Of a stretch of DNA of 64,000 bases, positions 25,010 through 33,144 are shown in pieces (the stretch's first letter is position 1; each line of letters begins with the position of its first letter). Origin of the DNA: Salsipaludibacter sp963735045 (GTDB taxonomy: Bacteria > Actinomycetota > Nitriliruptoria > Nitriliruptorales > Nitriliruptoraceae); NCBI GenBank assembly GCA_963735045.1, contig CAVTIZ010000003.1:1612001-1676000 (forward strand). The letters are read 5' to 3'. Both the position numbers and the translations under genes were made by a program. Under the pieces are notes generated by a model, which made no database searches, had not been told where the DNA came from, and saw nothing but the letters and a program-made list of their open reading frames with translations.

Positions 25010-25405
25010 TCAGGCCACCACGGAACCCGGGGGCAGGTCGGCGTCGGCGCCCAGGAGGCGGACCGTGCCGTCGTACTCGAGGCCGCCCAGGACGAGGAAC
25101 TCGCTGGCGAACCCGGCGATGCGCTTGCTGGGGAGGTTCACGACCCCCACCACGGCACGGCCCAGCAGGTCGTCGACGGCGTAGTTGGTGACCTGGGCGG
25201 ACGTGCGCAGCGTGCCGACGTGAGGACCGAAGTCCACGGTCAGCTTCCACGCGGGTTTGCGCGCCTCCGGGAACGCCTCGACGTCCACCACCCGACCGAC
25301 CCGCAGGTCGACGGCGAAGAAGTCGCCCGCGTCGACCTCGGGCTTGGCGGCCACGTGTTCGGGGTCGTGGGGACGACCCTCCGGGTCGATCCGGTGGCTG
25401 GCCAT
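25010..25405 (-). CDS. csaA: CsaA-type tRNA-binding domain protein
   Basis: 131 residues with the OB-fold of EMAP-II/CsaA: DFFAVDLRVGRVVDVEAFPEARKPAWKLTVDFGP, LRTSAQVTNYAVDDLLGRAVVGVVNLPSKRIAGFASEFLVLGG. CsaA dimers bind tRNA-like structures and have been described as export-related chaperones in Bacillus. ATG 25405 is followed by about 20 extra residues relative to the usual 110. It lies 47 bases downstream of trpD on the same strand. Confidence 0.88.
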   Translation of the reverse strand: MASHRIDPEGRPHDPEHVAAKPEVDAGDFFAVDLRVGRVVDVEAFPEARKPAWKLTVDFGPHVGTLRTSAQVTNYAVDDLLGRAVVGVVNLPSKRIAGFASEFLVLGGLEYDGTVRLLGADADLPPGSVVA

Positions 25406-25452
25406 GTGCTGGTCCTGAGCGTCGACGTCGGGCGGGGCGGTGTCGGTCCGGG

Positions 25453-26559
25453 TCAGGCGGCGGCCAGGGCCTGCGATCGCGCCACCCACCGTGCCAGCAG
25501 GTCAAGCGCCGCGCCGGAGGCCTGCACCTCGCGGGCGCGCGTGACACCGGCGGCGACGTCGGGCACCCGGTCCGCGGCGTAGAGCGCCGCGCCGGCGTTG
25601 AGGGCCACGAGGTCGGCCGGTGGTCCGGACTCACCACCCAGCACCGCCCGGGCGATCTCGGCGTTGCGGACCGCGTCCCCACCGACCAGGTCCGCGAGGC
25701 TGGCACGATCCACCCCGACGTCCAGGGGGTCGAAGGTGGAGCGCACGACGGTGCCGTCCCGGACCTCCCACAGGTCGCTGGGGCCGGTGGTGGTCAGCTC
25801 GTCGAGCCCGTCGTGGCCGCGGAACACCAGCACGTGGGCCTTGCCCAGCCGGGCCATGGCGTCGGCCACCACCGGGGCCAGCCGCTCGTCGGCCACGCCG
25901 ACCACCTGGTGGGCGGCGTCGGCCGGGTTGGACAACGGCCCCAGCACGTTGAAGACACTGCGGATCCCGAGCGCGGCCCGAACCGGTCCCACGAACCGCA
26001 TCGCGGGATGGAAGGTGCGCGCGTACAGGAACCCGATCCCGAGCTCGTCGACGCACGTCGCGACCGCCTCGGGCGGGAGGTCGATGACCACGCCCAGGTG
26101 CTCCAGCAGGTCGGCGGACCCACAGGCCGACGAGGCGGACCGGTTGCCGTGCTTGGCGACGCGGCACCCGGCCGCGGCGATCACCAGCGCCACCAGCGTC
26201 GACACGTTGAAGGTGTCGGCACCGTCACCACCGGTGCCACAGGTGTCCACCAGCGGCCCGGCGAGCTCGATCGGGGCCACGTTGTCCAGCATCCCCCGCA
26301 CGAAGCCGGCCACCTCCGGGGCCGACTCGCCCTTGGCGCGGAGGGCCGCCAGCAGGGCACCGGTGACGGCCGGGGGGACCTCGCCCTCCATGATGGCGTT
26401 GAGCACCGTGTGGGCGGTCTCCTCGGACAGGTCGCCGCCCTCGATCACGTGGTCGAGCACGACGGGCCAGGACAGGTCGTCCAGGTGCAGGGGGCCCGGG
26501 CCGCCGTCACCCTCCGGCGTCGGGGCGTCGGTCGCCGGGGGGGCCGTCTCGGGGCTCAC
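25453..26559 (-). CDS. trpD: anthranilate phosphoribosyltransferase
   Basis: Second step of tryptophan synthesis from chorismate: couples anthranilate to PRPP. 368 residues with a 35-residue Pro/Glu-rich extension before WPVVLDHVIEGGDLSEETAHTVLNAIM. Signatures: VDTCGTGGDGADTFNVST (PRPP binding), KHGNRSASSACGSADLLE and SVFNVLGPLSNPA. It is not in a trp operon here; the GTG start overlaps the stop of a receiver-domain gene, an unusual partnership. With the DAHP synthase at 4994 it is the second aromatic-pathway gene in the window. Confidence 0.94.
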   Translation of the reverse strand: MSPETAPPATDAPTPEGDGGPGPLHLDDLSWPVVLDHVIEGGDLSEETAHTVLNAIMEGEVPPAVTGALLAALRAKGESAPEVAGFVRGMLDNVAPIELAGPLVDTCGTGGDGADTFNVSTLVALVIAAAGCRVAKHGNRSASSACGSADLLEHLGVVIDLPPEAVATCVDELGIGFLYARTFHPAMRFVGPVRAALGIRSVFNVLGPLSNPADAAHQVVGVADERLAPVVADAMARLGKAHVLVFRGHDGLDELTTTGPSDLWEVRDGTVVRSTFDPLDVGVDRASLADLVGGDAVRNAEIARAVLGGESGPPADLVALNAGAALYAADRVPDVAAGVTRAREVQASGAALDLLARWVARSQALAAA

Positions 26560-26975
26560 GACGACCGGCGACGGCCGGCCAGCTCGGCGACCGACCGGGC
26601 CAGCGCGAAGGGATCGACGGGCTTGGCCACGCGGGCCTCGGCGCCCGACCACTCGACCAGGAACTCGTCAGTGGTCCGGTCGGTCAGCACGACCGCTGGG
26701 GCCCGCGCCCCACCGGCGTACTCCGCCTCACCCCGGAGTTCGTACAGCCACGAGTAGCCCCCCTTGGGGCGCAGGTCACCGTCGACGACCAGCACGTCGG
26801 CGTCGGCCAGGTGGGGACGGGCGTCGGCGATGGACGTCACCGAGGTCACCCGGAGGTCTCGCCGCAGTCCCAGGGCGGACACGACCCGGGCGGCCTCGTC
26901 GGGCTCGGCCACCACGACCAGCACCGACGACGTGGCGGCGTCGGAGGAGTCGGTGGGAGCGGCGGGCTGGCTCAT
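26556..26975 (-). CDS. receiver-like (CheY-fold) stand-alone domain
   Basis: 139 residues, no output domain. Pattern VLVVVAEPDEAARVVSALGLRRDLRVTSV, DADVLVVDGDLRPKGGYSWLYELR, APAVVLTDRTTDEFLV, ARVAKPVDPFALARSVAEL matches a response-regulator receiver: DGD carries the presumed phospho-acceptor Asp, T in LTDR and K in AKPVDP the conserved Thr and Lys. Only one acidic residue is seen at the first metal site (EPDE). Overlaps trpD by GTGA. TAGGTT at 27049-27044 is a candidate -10. Confidence 0.7.
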   Translation of the reverse strand: MSQPAAPTDSSDAATSSVLVVVAEPDEAARVVSALGLRRDLRVTSVTSIADARPHLADADVLVVDGDLRPKGGYSWLYELRGEAEYAGGARAPAVVLTDRTTDEFLVEWSGAEARVAKPVDPFALARSVAELAGRRRSS

Positions 26976-27062
26976 GCGGTCCCCCGGGACGGCGTGGACG
27001 ACGTGGACGTGGCGACCCCGGCGGGACCGGCGGCGCAGGGTCGAACCTAGCGGCCGGCCCCC

Positions 27063-27122
27063 GCGTCCGAGCACGCGTCCGAGCACGCGACCGGGCACGC
27101 GTCCGAGCACGCGACCGAGCAC
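27063..27122. repeat. 12-bp tandem array (GCGTCCGAGCAC)
   Basis: Five units: 27063, 27075, 27087, 27099 and 27111, alternating GCGTCCGAGCAC and GCGACCGRGCAC. It occupies the gap between the receiver gene and tusA, which otherwise shows no gene. Confidence 0.8.
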
Positions 27123-27266
27123 CCGACGTGGGGGACGCACCCGGGCATGGCACCCGGGCGTCGCGGCCGTCGTGGTTGCGCCGCGGGTGGTCGCCCGTCA
27201 CCATCGACCCCCGCCACCGCCGGGGTCACCCACGACCTCGCCACCGCCACGACCGCGAGGCCCTGG

Positions 27267-27584
27267 ATGTCGTCGGACCACCCCACGCCCCCACCCGACC
27301 CCGACGACCGTCGCCAGCCGCGCGAGGACGTCGACGAGGCCGCTGGGGTGGATGCCGTGATGGTCGATGCTCGGGGCAGGGCCTGCCCGCTGCCGGTGAT
27401 CGACCTCGCAGCGGCCGTGGGGTCCCACCAGGTCGGGACGTCGTTCAGGCTGCTGGCCGACGACGCGGCCGCGCGGGTGGACGTGCCGGTGTGGTGTCGC
27501 ATGCAGCGTCAGCGGCTCGACGACGTCCAGGATGCCGACGACCACGTGGTGTTCACGGTGACGAAGGTTCGTCCGTCGACGTGA
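27267..27584 (+). CDS. TusA/SirA-family sulfur carrier
   Basis: 105 residues. After a 40-residue acidic N-terminal extension comes the TusA core: VDARGRACPLPVIDLAAAV with the CPxP motif whose Cys carries persulfide, then FRLLADDAAARVDVPVWCRMQRQRLDDV and a final strand. Such proteins relay sulfur for tRNA thiolation or cofactor assembly. The extended N-terminus is unusual. Its last 32 bases overlap the 3' end of the convergent pyrophosphatase gene. ATG 27267 has GAGG six bases ahead. Confidence 0.8.
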   Translation: MSSDHPTPPPDPDDRRQPREDVDEAAGVDAVMVDARGRACPLPVIDLAAAVGSHQVGTSFRLLADDAAARVDVPVWCRMQRQRLDDVQDADDHVVFTVTKVRPST

Positions 27585-28209
27585 CCGAGTTGTCGGCCAC
27601 CCCGGCACCGGAGCCGTACTCCTCGTCGTAGTCGGCCATCGAGGCCTCGATCACCCGCCAGGCGTGCTCACGGCCGTAGCGACGCGTGATCGCGACGGTC
27701 GCCTCGGAACCCGGGTGCATCTTGTAGGTCTCGAAGTAGTGTTCGAGTCGCTGGATGAGCGCGTCGGGGAGTTCGACCAGGTCCGTGACGTCGGCCCAGA
27801 TGGGGTCGCGGGCCAGCACGGCGATGATCTTGTCGTCGGCCTCCCCGTCGTCGACCATCTGCAGCCCGCCCACGACCCGGGCACTGAGCAGGACGTCCGC
27901 CCGGTCGATGGGCCGCTCCGACAGCACGCACACGTCCAGCGGGTCGCGGTCCCCCACCGCCGCCATCGGGCTGAGCCGCTGCACCCGTGGCCCGCACCAG
28001 GTGCGGGGGATGAAGCCGTAGAGGGTGGGCGGTGACGACGACGTCCGCTGGGGACGGTCGACCTGCAGGTACCCGGTGCGCTTGTCGACCTCGTACTTGA
28101 CCACGTCGAAGGGCGTGATCTCGATGTAGGCCGTCACCATGACGGGCGGGTCCGGGCCGGGCTCGAGCCCGTGCCAGGGATGGGGGCGCCATGCGGTGAA
28201 CTCGTCCAT
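27553..28209 (-). CDS. ppa: inorganic pyrophosphatase (family I)
   Basis: Hydrolyses pyrophosphate to drive biosynthesis. 218 residues, longer at both ends than the usual 170. Core: VTAYIEITPFDVVKYEVDKRTGYLQVDRP, YGFIPRTWCGP, GDRDPLDVCVLSERPI (the DxDPxD metal site) and GEADDKIIAVL. The extended MDEFTAWRPHPWHGLEPGPDPP start and 'Q.T.S.PP.LYG' region match a sub-group of bacterial pyrophosphatases. TAGGCT ends exactly seven bases before the ATG, so the transcript is probably leaderless. Convergent with tusA. Confidence 0.9.
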   Translation of the reverse strand: MDEFTAWRPHPWHGLEPGPDPPVMVTAYIEITPFDVVKYEVDKRTGYLQVDRPQRTSSSPPTLYGFIPRTWCGPRVQRLSPMAAVGDRDPLDVCVLSERPIDRADVLLSARVVGGLQMVDDGEADDKIIAVLARDPIWADVTDLVELPDALIQRLEHYFETYKMHPGSEATVAITRRYGREHAWRVIEASMADYDEEYGSGAGVADNSVTSTDEPSSP

Positions 28210-28268
28210 GCTGGCGAGCCTAGGCGCCGCACGCCCCGCCGGAGGCCGGTGCCGGCGGTCCCGCCCGG

Positions 28269-29468
28269 TCACCGGTCGTCAGGACCCGACAACTCGGCCA
28301 CCAGGCGGTCCAGCAGTTCCAGGCACGCGGACAGTTGGTCGACGGCGATGTACTCGTCGGGTCGGTGGGCCACCGTGATGCTCCCCGGCCCGCACACGAC
28401 CGCGGGGATGCCGGCCGCCTGGAACAGCCCGGCCTCGGTGTTGTAGGGCACGACCGTCGGTGCCACGTCGTCGACCAGGCGTCGGAGCAACTCCACGGCC
28501 GGGGAGTCGTGGGGGGTGTCCAGGCCGCCGACCTCGCCGTCGCACGAGGTCTCGAGTCCGGCGTCGGGGTGGAGGTCACGCAGCCGCGCCACCTCCTCCT
28601 GCTCGATCCGGTGCACCGCCGCGGCCACCCAACGGGCGTCGCCGTCGTCGATCGGCCGGAACTCCCAGTCGAAGGAACAGGTGCCCGGCACGACGTTGCG
28701 TGCCTGGCCACCGTGGATCGTGCCGATGCTCAGGGTCGACTCCGGTGGGTCGAACGGGCTGTCGGCAGGCGCCCGGTCGCGCAACTCGTCCGCCAGGTCG
28801 TGGAGCCGCATCACGTACCTGGCCGCGTGCCAGATCGCGTTCACGGACCGGTCCGGTGCCGAGCCGTGGCCCGCGACGCCGGTGATCGTGGTGGTGTACT
28901 CGTGGCACCCCTTGTGGGCGGTGACGACCTGCATCGACGTGGGCTCCCCGACGATCGCGGCGGCCGGGCGACGACCGGACCGAGCCAGTTCGGCCAACAG
29001 CAGTGGCGCCCCGCGACAGCCGATCTCCTCGTCGAAGGTGAGTGCCAGGTGGACGGGTCGACGCAGGTCCGCAACCGCGAATCGCGGGGCCATGGCCAGG
29101 ACACACGCCAGGAACCCCTTCATGTCGGCGGTGCCACGTCCGTACACCCGTCCGTGACGTCGCGTGGCCGTGAACGGCGGGGTCTCCCAGGCCTGGCCGT
29201 CGGCCGGCACGACGTCGGTGTGGCCCGACAGCACGACACCGCCGTCGACGTCGGGCCCGATCGTGGCGAACAGGTTGGCCTTGCCCCCGGCCGGGTCCTC
29301 GGTCCGGGTGCAGGTGGCCCCGACGGCACGCAGGACGTGCTCCGCATGGTCGATGACGCCGAGGTTGGAGTCCTGGGTCACCGATCGGTACCCGACCAGT
29401 GCGCCGAGCAGGTCCAGCGTGGCGTCCAGCACCCGGTCGGTCGTGGCGCCGTCGGGCCGTCCGGTCAT
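28269..29468 (-). CDS. eutE: N-acetyl-diaminobutyrate deacetylase (ectoine catabolism), M20 family
   Basis: Predicted to deacetylate N-alpha-acetyl-L-2,4-diaminobutyrate, the product of ectoine hydrolysis, to diaminobutyrate in the cytoplasm. 399 residues of the ArgE/DapE-like M20 type: VVLSGHTDVVPADGQ, YGRGTADMKGF, LTFDEEIGCRGAP, IVGEPTSM and GVAGHGSAPDRSVNA, with the dinuclear-zinc ligands His, Asp, Glu and a distal His near VAHRPDEYI. On sequence alone it could be an acetylornithine deacetylase; its place directly after eutD in an ehu/eut cluster decides for the ectoine enzyme (also called DoeB). Last gene of the minus-strand operon. Confidence 0.82.
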   Translation of the reverse strand: MTGRPDGATTDRVLDATLDLLGALVGYRSVTQDSNLGVIDHAEHVLRAVGATCTRTEDPAGGKANLFATIGPDVDGGVVLSGHTDVVPADGQAWETPPFTATRRHGRVYGRGTADMKGFLACVLAMAPRFAVADLRRPVHLALTFDEEIGCRGAPLLLAELARSGRRPAAAIVGEPTSMQVVTAHKGCHEYTTTITGVAGHGSAPDRSVNAIWHAARYVMRLHDLADELRDRAPADSPFDPPESTLSIGTIHGGQARNVVPGTCSFDWEFRPIDDGDARWVAAAVHRIEQEEVARLRDLHPDAGLETSCDGEVGGLDTPHDSPAVELLRRLVDDVAPTVVPYNTEAGLFQAAGIPAVVCGPGSITVAHRPDEYIAVDQLSACLELLDRLVAELSGPDDR

Positions 29469-29517
29469 GTCTGGCCTCCGCCGTCGATCGGTGCCTGCCA
29501 CGAGGGTGCCCCGTCGA

Positions 29518-30717
29518 TCAGTCCTTGACGACCAGCTCGCGTGGCGCGTCGGCCAGGACCTCGGCCGGCCCCTGCTCCCGGATCAGGATGCTCTCGGTGA
29601 TCTCCAGACCCCAGTCCTGCATCCACAGCCCCGGCATGAAGTGGAAGGTCATCCCGGGCTGCAGGACCGTGGTGTCGCTGGCACGGATGCTGATGGTGCG
29701 TTCGCCCCAGTCCGGCGGGTAGCTCAGGCCGATCGGATAGCCGCAGCGACCCTCGCGCTCGATGCCCGCGCGCTGCAGCGAGTCGTGCAGCGCATCGGCG
29801 ATGTCGCAGGCCCGGTTGCCGGCCCGAGCGACCTCCAGGCCGGCCTCCACGCCCTCCACCAGGGCGGCCTCGGCCCGCCGCACGGCATCGGGAGGGGTGC
29901 CCAGGTACACCGAGCGACACAGCGGTGCGTGGTAGCGGCGGTAGCACCCCGCGATCTCGAAGAAGGTCAGGCTGTCGGCCTCGAACGGCTCGTCGTCCCA
30001 GGTCAGGTGGGCCGCCGACGCGTCGGCCCCCGACGGGACCAGCGGCCAGATCGCCGGGTAGTCACCGCCGAAGCCGTCCTCCCCGTCCACGGCCGCGACC
30101 CCGTCGATGCCCGCATGGACGATGTCGGCCACCAGGGCCGACTTGCGCATCCCCGGCTCGATCGTGTCGCGGATCAGTTCGTGCATCCGGGTCACGATCC
30201 GGGCGGCGCGGCGGATGTAGTCGATCTCGGTCGGCGACTTGACGGCGCGCTGCCAGTTCACCACCCCGGTCGCGTCGACCAGGTCGGCGTCGGCCAGCCC
30301 GGCGACCAGGTGGGCGTGGGAGGCCGCGGAGTAGTAGTAGTTGTCCAGTTCCACCCCGATCCGGGCCCCCCCGTGGCCGGCGTCGACCAGCCATGCCGCG
30401 AGGTGCTGGTAGGCGTGCCGGTCGGTGGCCTGCACGTAGTCGTCGTGGTAGCCGACGATGTGGTCGTGGTCCATCCACACCGTGCGCCGGGCCCCCTGGG
30501 CGTCCATCTGGCGACCCCAGTACACGGGATCGTCGTCGTGGGTGACCACGACGGCCTGCGGGGTGTAGAACGACCACCCGTCGTAGCCCGTCAGCCAGGC
30601 CATGTTGGACGGGTCGGCCGCGACCAGCACCGCCAGGTCGCGGGCCGCCATGGCGGCGCGCACCCGATCGAGCCGGTCGTCGTACTCCTCGCGGGCGAAG
30701 GGGAGAGCTCGGCTCAA
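29518..30717 (-). CDS. eutD: ectoine hydrolase (M24 creatinase/aminopeptidase-P fold)
   Basis: Opens the ring of ectoine to N-acetyl-diaminobutyrate (DoeA/EutD). 399 residues. The sequence follows known ectoine hydrolases closely: DPSNMAWLTGYDGWSFY near residue 37, IGVELDNYYYSAAS, NWQRAVKSPTEIDYIRRAARI, GFGGDYPAIWPLVPSGADASAAHLTWDD, FEIAGCYRRYHAPL, GYPIGLSYPPDWGERT and FHFMPGLWMQDWGLEITESILI. The TTG start (30717) overlaps the stop of the ehuA ATPase gene as TTGA; start codon choice is otherwise unsupported but the protein begins where homologues do. Confidence 0.93.
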   Translation of the reverse strand: MSRALPFAREEYDDRLDRVRAAMAARDLAVLVAADPSNMAWLTGYDGWSFYTPQAVVVTHDDDPVYWGRQMDAQGARRTVWMDHDHIVGYHDDYVQATDRHAYQHLAAWLVDAGHGGARIGVELDNYYYSAASHAHLVAGLADADLVDATGVVNWQRAVKSPTEIDYIRRAARIVTRMHELIRDTIEPGMRKSALVADIVHAGIDGVAAVDGEDGFGGDYPAIWPLVPSGADASAAHLTWDDEPFEADSLTFFEIAGCYRRYHAPLCRSVYLGTPPDAVRRAEAALVEGVEAGLEVARAGNRACDIADALHDSLQRAGIEREGRCGYPIGLSYPPDWGERTISIRASDTTVLQPGMTFHFMPGLWMQDWGLEITESILIREQGPAEVLADAPRELVVKD

Positions 30718-31523
30718 TGTGCCAGCACCGCGTGCAGGAACGACCGGGTTCGTTCGTGCTCGGGCTCCTGCATGATCTGCTGGGGTGTCCCGGACTCCAG
30801 GATCTTGCCCTGGTCGAACATCACCACGCGGTCGGCGACCTCCTTGGCGAAGCCCATCTCGTGGGTCACCAACATCATGGTGGTCTGGCCCTCCTCGGCG
30901 ATGTCCTTGAGCACACCGAGCACCTCCCCCACCAGTTCCGGGTCCAGCGCCGACGTCACCTCGTCGAACAGCATCACGGCCGGGCGGGTGGCCAACGACC
31001 GGGCGATCGCGACCCGCTGCTTCTGCCCGCCCGACAGCTCACCGGGCGTGTGGTTGGCGTGCTGGGCCAGCCCGACCTGTTCCAGCAGCTCCATCCCGCG
31101 CTGCTCGGCCTCGTCGCGCGACACCCCGTGCACCTTGACCGGCGCCAGGGTGATGTTCTCCAGCGCGCTCATGTGCGGGAACAGGTTGAAGTGCTGGAAC
31201 ACCATCCCGATGTGGGACCGGACCTCGCGGATGCGCTTCTCGTTGGCCGGCGTGGTCCCGTCGGGCATGTGGTAGAGCGGGTCGTCGCCGATGGTGATCG
31301 ACCCGGAGTCGATCCGCTCGAGGGTCATGATGACCCGCAGGATCGTGGTCTTGCCCGACCCCGACGGTCCGATGATGACCACGCGCTCACCCGGCTCCAC
31401 GTCGAGGTCGAGGTCGTCGAGCACGACGTTGTCGCCGAACGCCTTGGTCACGTCGCGCATGGTGACGGCCGCCGCCCCCTTGTCGGAGACCCGGGACGGG
31501 GAACTCTGGTCAGATGCGCTCAT
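30714..31523 (-). CDS. ehuA: ectoine/hydroxyectoine ABC transporter ATP-binding protein
   Basis: ATPase of a polar-amino-acid type importer. 269 residues: Walker A GPSGSGKTTILRV, Q-loop GMVFQHFNLFPHM, signature LSGGQKQRVAIARSL, Walker B VMLFDEVTSALDPELV, and the switch His in VTHEMGF. The insert MPDGTTPANEKRIREVRSHIG is characteristic of EhuA relative to GlnQ/HisP. It overlaps ehuD by 14 bases and eutD by 4, in the order ehuB-C-D-A. Confidence 0.92.
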   Translation of the reverse strand: MSASDQSSPSRVSDKGAAAVTMRDVTKAFGDNVVLDDLDLDVEPGERVVIIGPSGSGKTTILRVIMTLERIDSGSITIGDDPLYHMPDGTTPANEKRIREVRSHIGMVFQHFNLFPHMSALENITLAPVKVHGVSRDEAEQRGMELLEQVGLAQHANHTPGELSGGQKQRVAIARSLATRPAVMLFDEVTSALDPELVGEVLGVLKDIAEEGQTTMMLVTHEMGFAKEVADRVVMFDQGKILESGTPQQIMQEPEHERTRSFLHAVLAH

Positions 31524-32337
31524 AGGCGACGCGCCTTTCGAGACGACGGATCAACCAGGCAGCGGGGATGCTGACCAGCAGGAACCCGACCCCGATCAAC
31601 AGGAAGGGTTCGATCGGACGGAACTCGCGTGCCCGGATGGTGGTGGCGAAGAACATCAGCCCGGTGACGTTGATGGCGAAGCCCAACGGGGCGTCCTTGA
31701 AGCCCGCCACCAGGTAGTTGCCCAGCGCCGGCAACGCATTGGGGATGGCCTGCGGGACGATCACCCGTGTCCAGGTCGTGACCGGGCGCAGGTTCATCGC
31801 CGTCGCCGCCTCCCACTGGCCGGTGGGCACGCTGTTGATGCCCGCACGGTAGGCCTCCGAACAGTAGGTGGCGTAGTGCACGCCCAGGCCGACGATCAAT
31901 GCCTGGTTGGAGGTGAAGTTGAACCCCGTCGCCGCACTGAGGCCGAAGTACAGGAAGTACAGCTGCACCAGCAGCGGCGTCGACCGGATGAACTCGATGA
32001 AGGCGGTTGCGGGCCATCGGATCCAGCGGTGGTCGGACCGGCGGCCCAGTGCCAGGAAGAAGCCCAGGACCACCGCGACCACGAAGCCGTAGACGGTGCA
32101 GTAGGCGGTGACCGCCAGTGCGTCCAGCATCTCCGGGACCAACGACCACACGAAGGCCCAGTCCCACTTCAGCGCCGGGTCCGGGGCGACGTCGGTCCCG
32201 AACGTGAGTTCCCGCGATCCCAGCAGGTACAGCACCACCATGACCACCACGACGCCGCCCAGCGCGAGCCAGGTCCGGGGTCGGCGCCACGTCGAGCGGT
32301 GGTCCACCCGCGGCTCGCCAGCCGTCGCGGCGCTCAC
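31510..32337 (-). CDS. ehuD: ectoine/hydroxyectoine ABC transporter permease EhuD
   Basis: Inner-membrane permease with an N-terminal helix (TWLALGGVVVVMVVLYLLG), a short outside loop, and five further helices of the His/Glu/Gln/Arg family. It carries EFIRSTPLLVQLYFLYFG and the EAA loop EAATAMNLRPVTTWTRVIVPQAIPNALPALGNYLV that contacts the ATPase. 275 residues from GTG 32337, which overlaps the ehuC stop (GTGA). Confidence 0.9.
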   Translation of the reverse strand: MSAATAGEPRVDHRSTWRRPRTWLALGGVVVVMVVLYLLGSRELTFGTDVAPDPALKWDWAFVWSLVPEMLDALAVTAYCTVYGFVVAVVLGFFLALGRRSDHRWIRWPATAFIEFIRSTPLLVQLYFLYFGLSAATGFNFTSNQALIVGLGVHYATYCSEAYRAGINSVPTGQWEAATAMNLRPVTTWTRVIVPQAIPNALPALGNYLVAGFKDAPLGFAINVTGLMFFATTIRAREFRPIEPFLLIGVGFLLVSIPAAWLIRRLERRVAYERI

Positions 32338-33068
32338 TTGGCACCCTCCAGGTCGTCGCCGATCGGGTCGGGGACGACGTGGGTCCGTCGCCGGAAGCGC
32401 GCGTCGACACGGCGCTCCCCCGTCTTGAAGACCACGTTGACGAGCTGGGACAGCACGAAGTAGATCACCAGCAGGTTCAGGTACCACACCGACTGTGGTG
32501 CGGTGCCGCCCAGCGCCCGCGACGAGGTGATCAGGCGCTGGGTCACGCCGGTGAGGTCGTCGAGGCCGATCAGCGACACCAGCGCGGTGCCCTTGAGGAT
32601 CTCGATGGTGAGGTTGCCCATCGGGGGCAGGATCACCCGCATCGCCTGGGGCAGCACGACGTAGCGCAGCCGCTGGGAGTTGCGAAGGTTCAGCGCGATC
32701 GAGGCCTCGGTCTGGCCCCGAGGCACCGACTCGATCGCGCCCCGGATGATCTCGGCGCCGTAGCCACCCATGTTGAGGCCCAACGCGATCGAGGCCAGCA
32801 TGGTGAGGTTGGCCTGCGGGATGCCGGCCAGGATCGGCACGGCGTAGGCCATGATGAACAACAGCACGATCGAGGAGATGCCACGGGCGAACTCGGTGTA
32901 GACCAGCGCCACCCCACGCACGACCCGGTGCTCGGACAACCGTGCGACCCCGAACACCAGGGACAGGACGATGCCCAGGACGAAGGAGTAGCCCAGGACC
33001 GTCAGGGTGAACAGCGCCGCGTCGAACAGCCGCGAGTACTGGTTGGGCGTCAGCAGCAGGTCGTCCAC
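32334..33068 (-). CDS. ehuC: ectoine/hydroxyectoine ABC transporter permease EhuC
   Basis: Partner permease, 244 residues from GTG 33068. Five hydrophobic helices; YTEFARGISSIVLLFIMAYAVP replaces the usual 'RgtPllvql' region, and the EAA loop reads EASIALNLRNSQRLRYVVLPQAMRVILPPMGN. The cytoplasmic tail is basic. It pairs with EhuD to form the channel. The 76-base gap to ehuB holds no gene. Confidence 0.9.
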   Translation of the reverse strand: MDDLLLTPNQYSRLFDAALFTLTVLGYSFVLGIVLSLVFGVARLSEHRVVRGVALVYTEFARGISSIVLLFIMAYAVPILAGIPQANLTMLASIALGLNMGGYGAEIIRGAIESVPRGQTEASIALNLRNSQRLRYVVLPQAMRVILPPMGNLTIEILKGTALVSLIGLDDLTGVTQRLITSSRALGGTAPQSVWYLNLLVIYFVLSQLVNVVFKTGERRVDARFRRRTHVVPDPIGDDLEGAK

Positions 33069-33144
33069 GGCATGCCATTCGTCTGGGGCCTGCCCCCGGC
33101 CGCGGTCGGTGCCGCGGGCAGGGCCGGGACGTGGAGGCGCCGCC

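Noticed and set aside
27063..27122. Replication origin or DnaA-box-like iterons
   Set aside because: The 12-bp units do not resemble TTATCCACA boxes, and no dnaA, dnaN or parAB gene is near.
29518..30717. Generic Xaa-Pro aminopeptidase
   Set aside because: The fold is the same, but NMAWLTGYDGWSFY, FGGDYPAI and GLSYPPDWGERT are those of ectoine hydrolase, and the gene sits in an ehu/eut cluster.
31510..33078. Apparent 522-residue fused permease
   Set aside because: The upstream part of this frame is a shadow of ehuC; the true ehuD begins at GTG 32337, which overlaps the ehuC stop in the normal operon manner.
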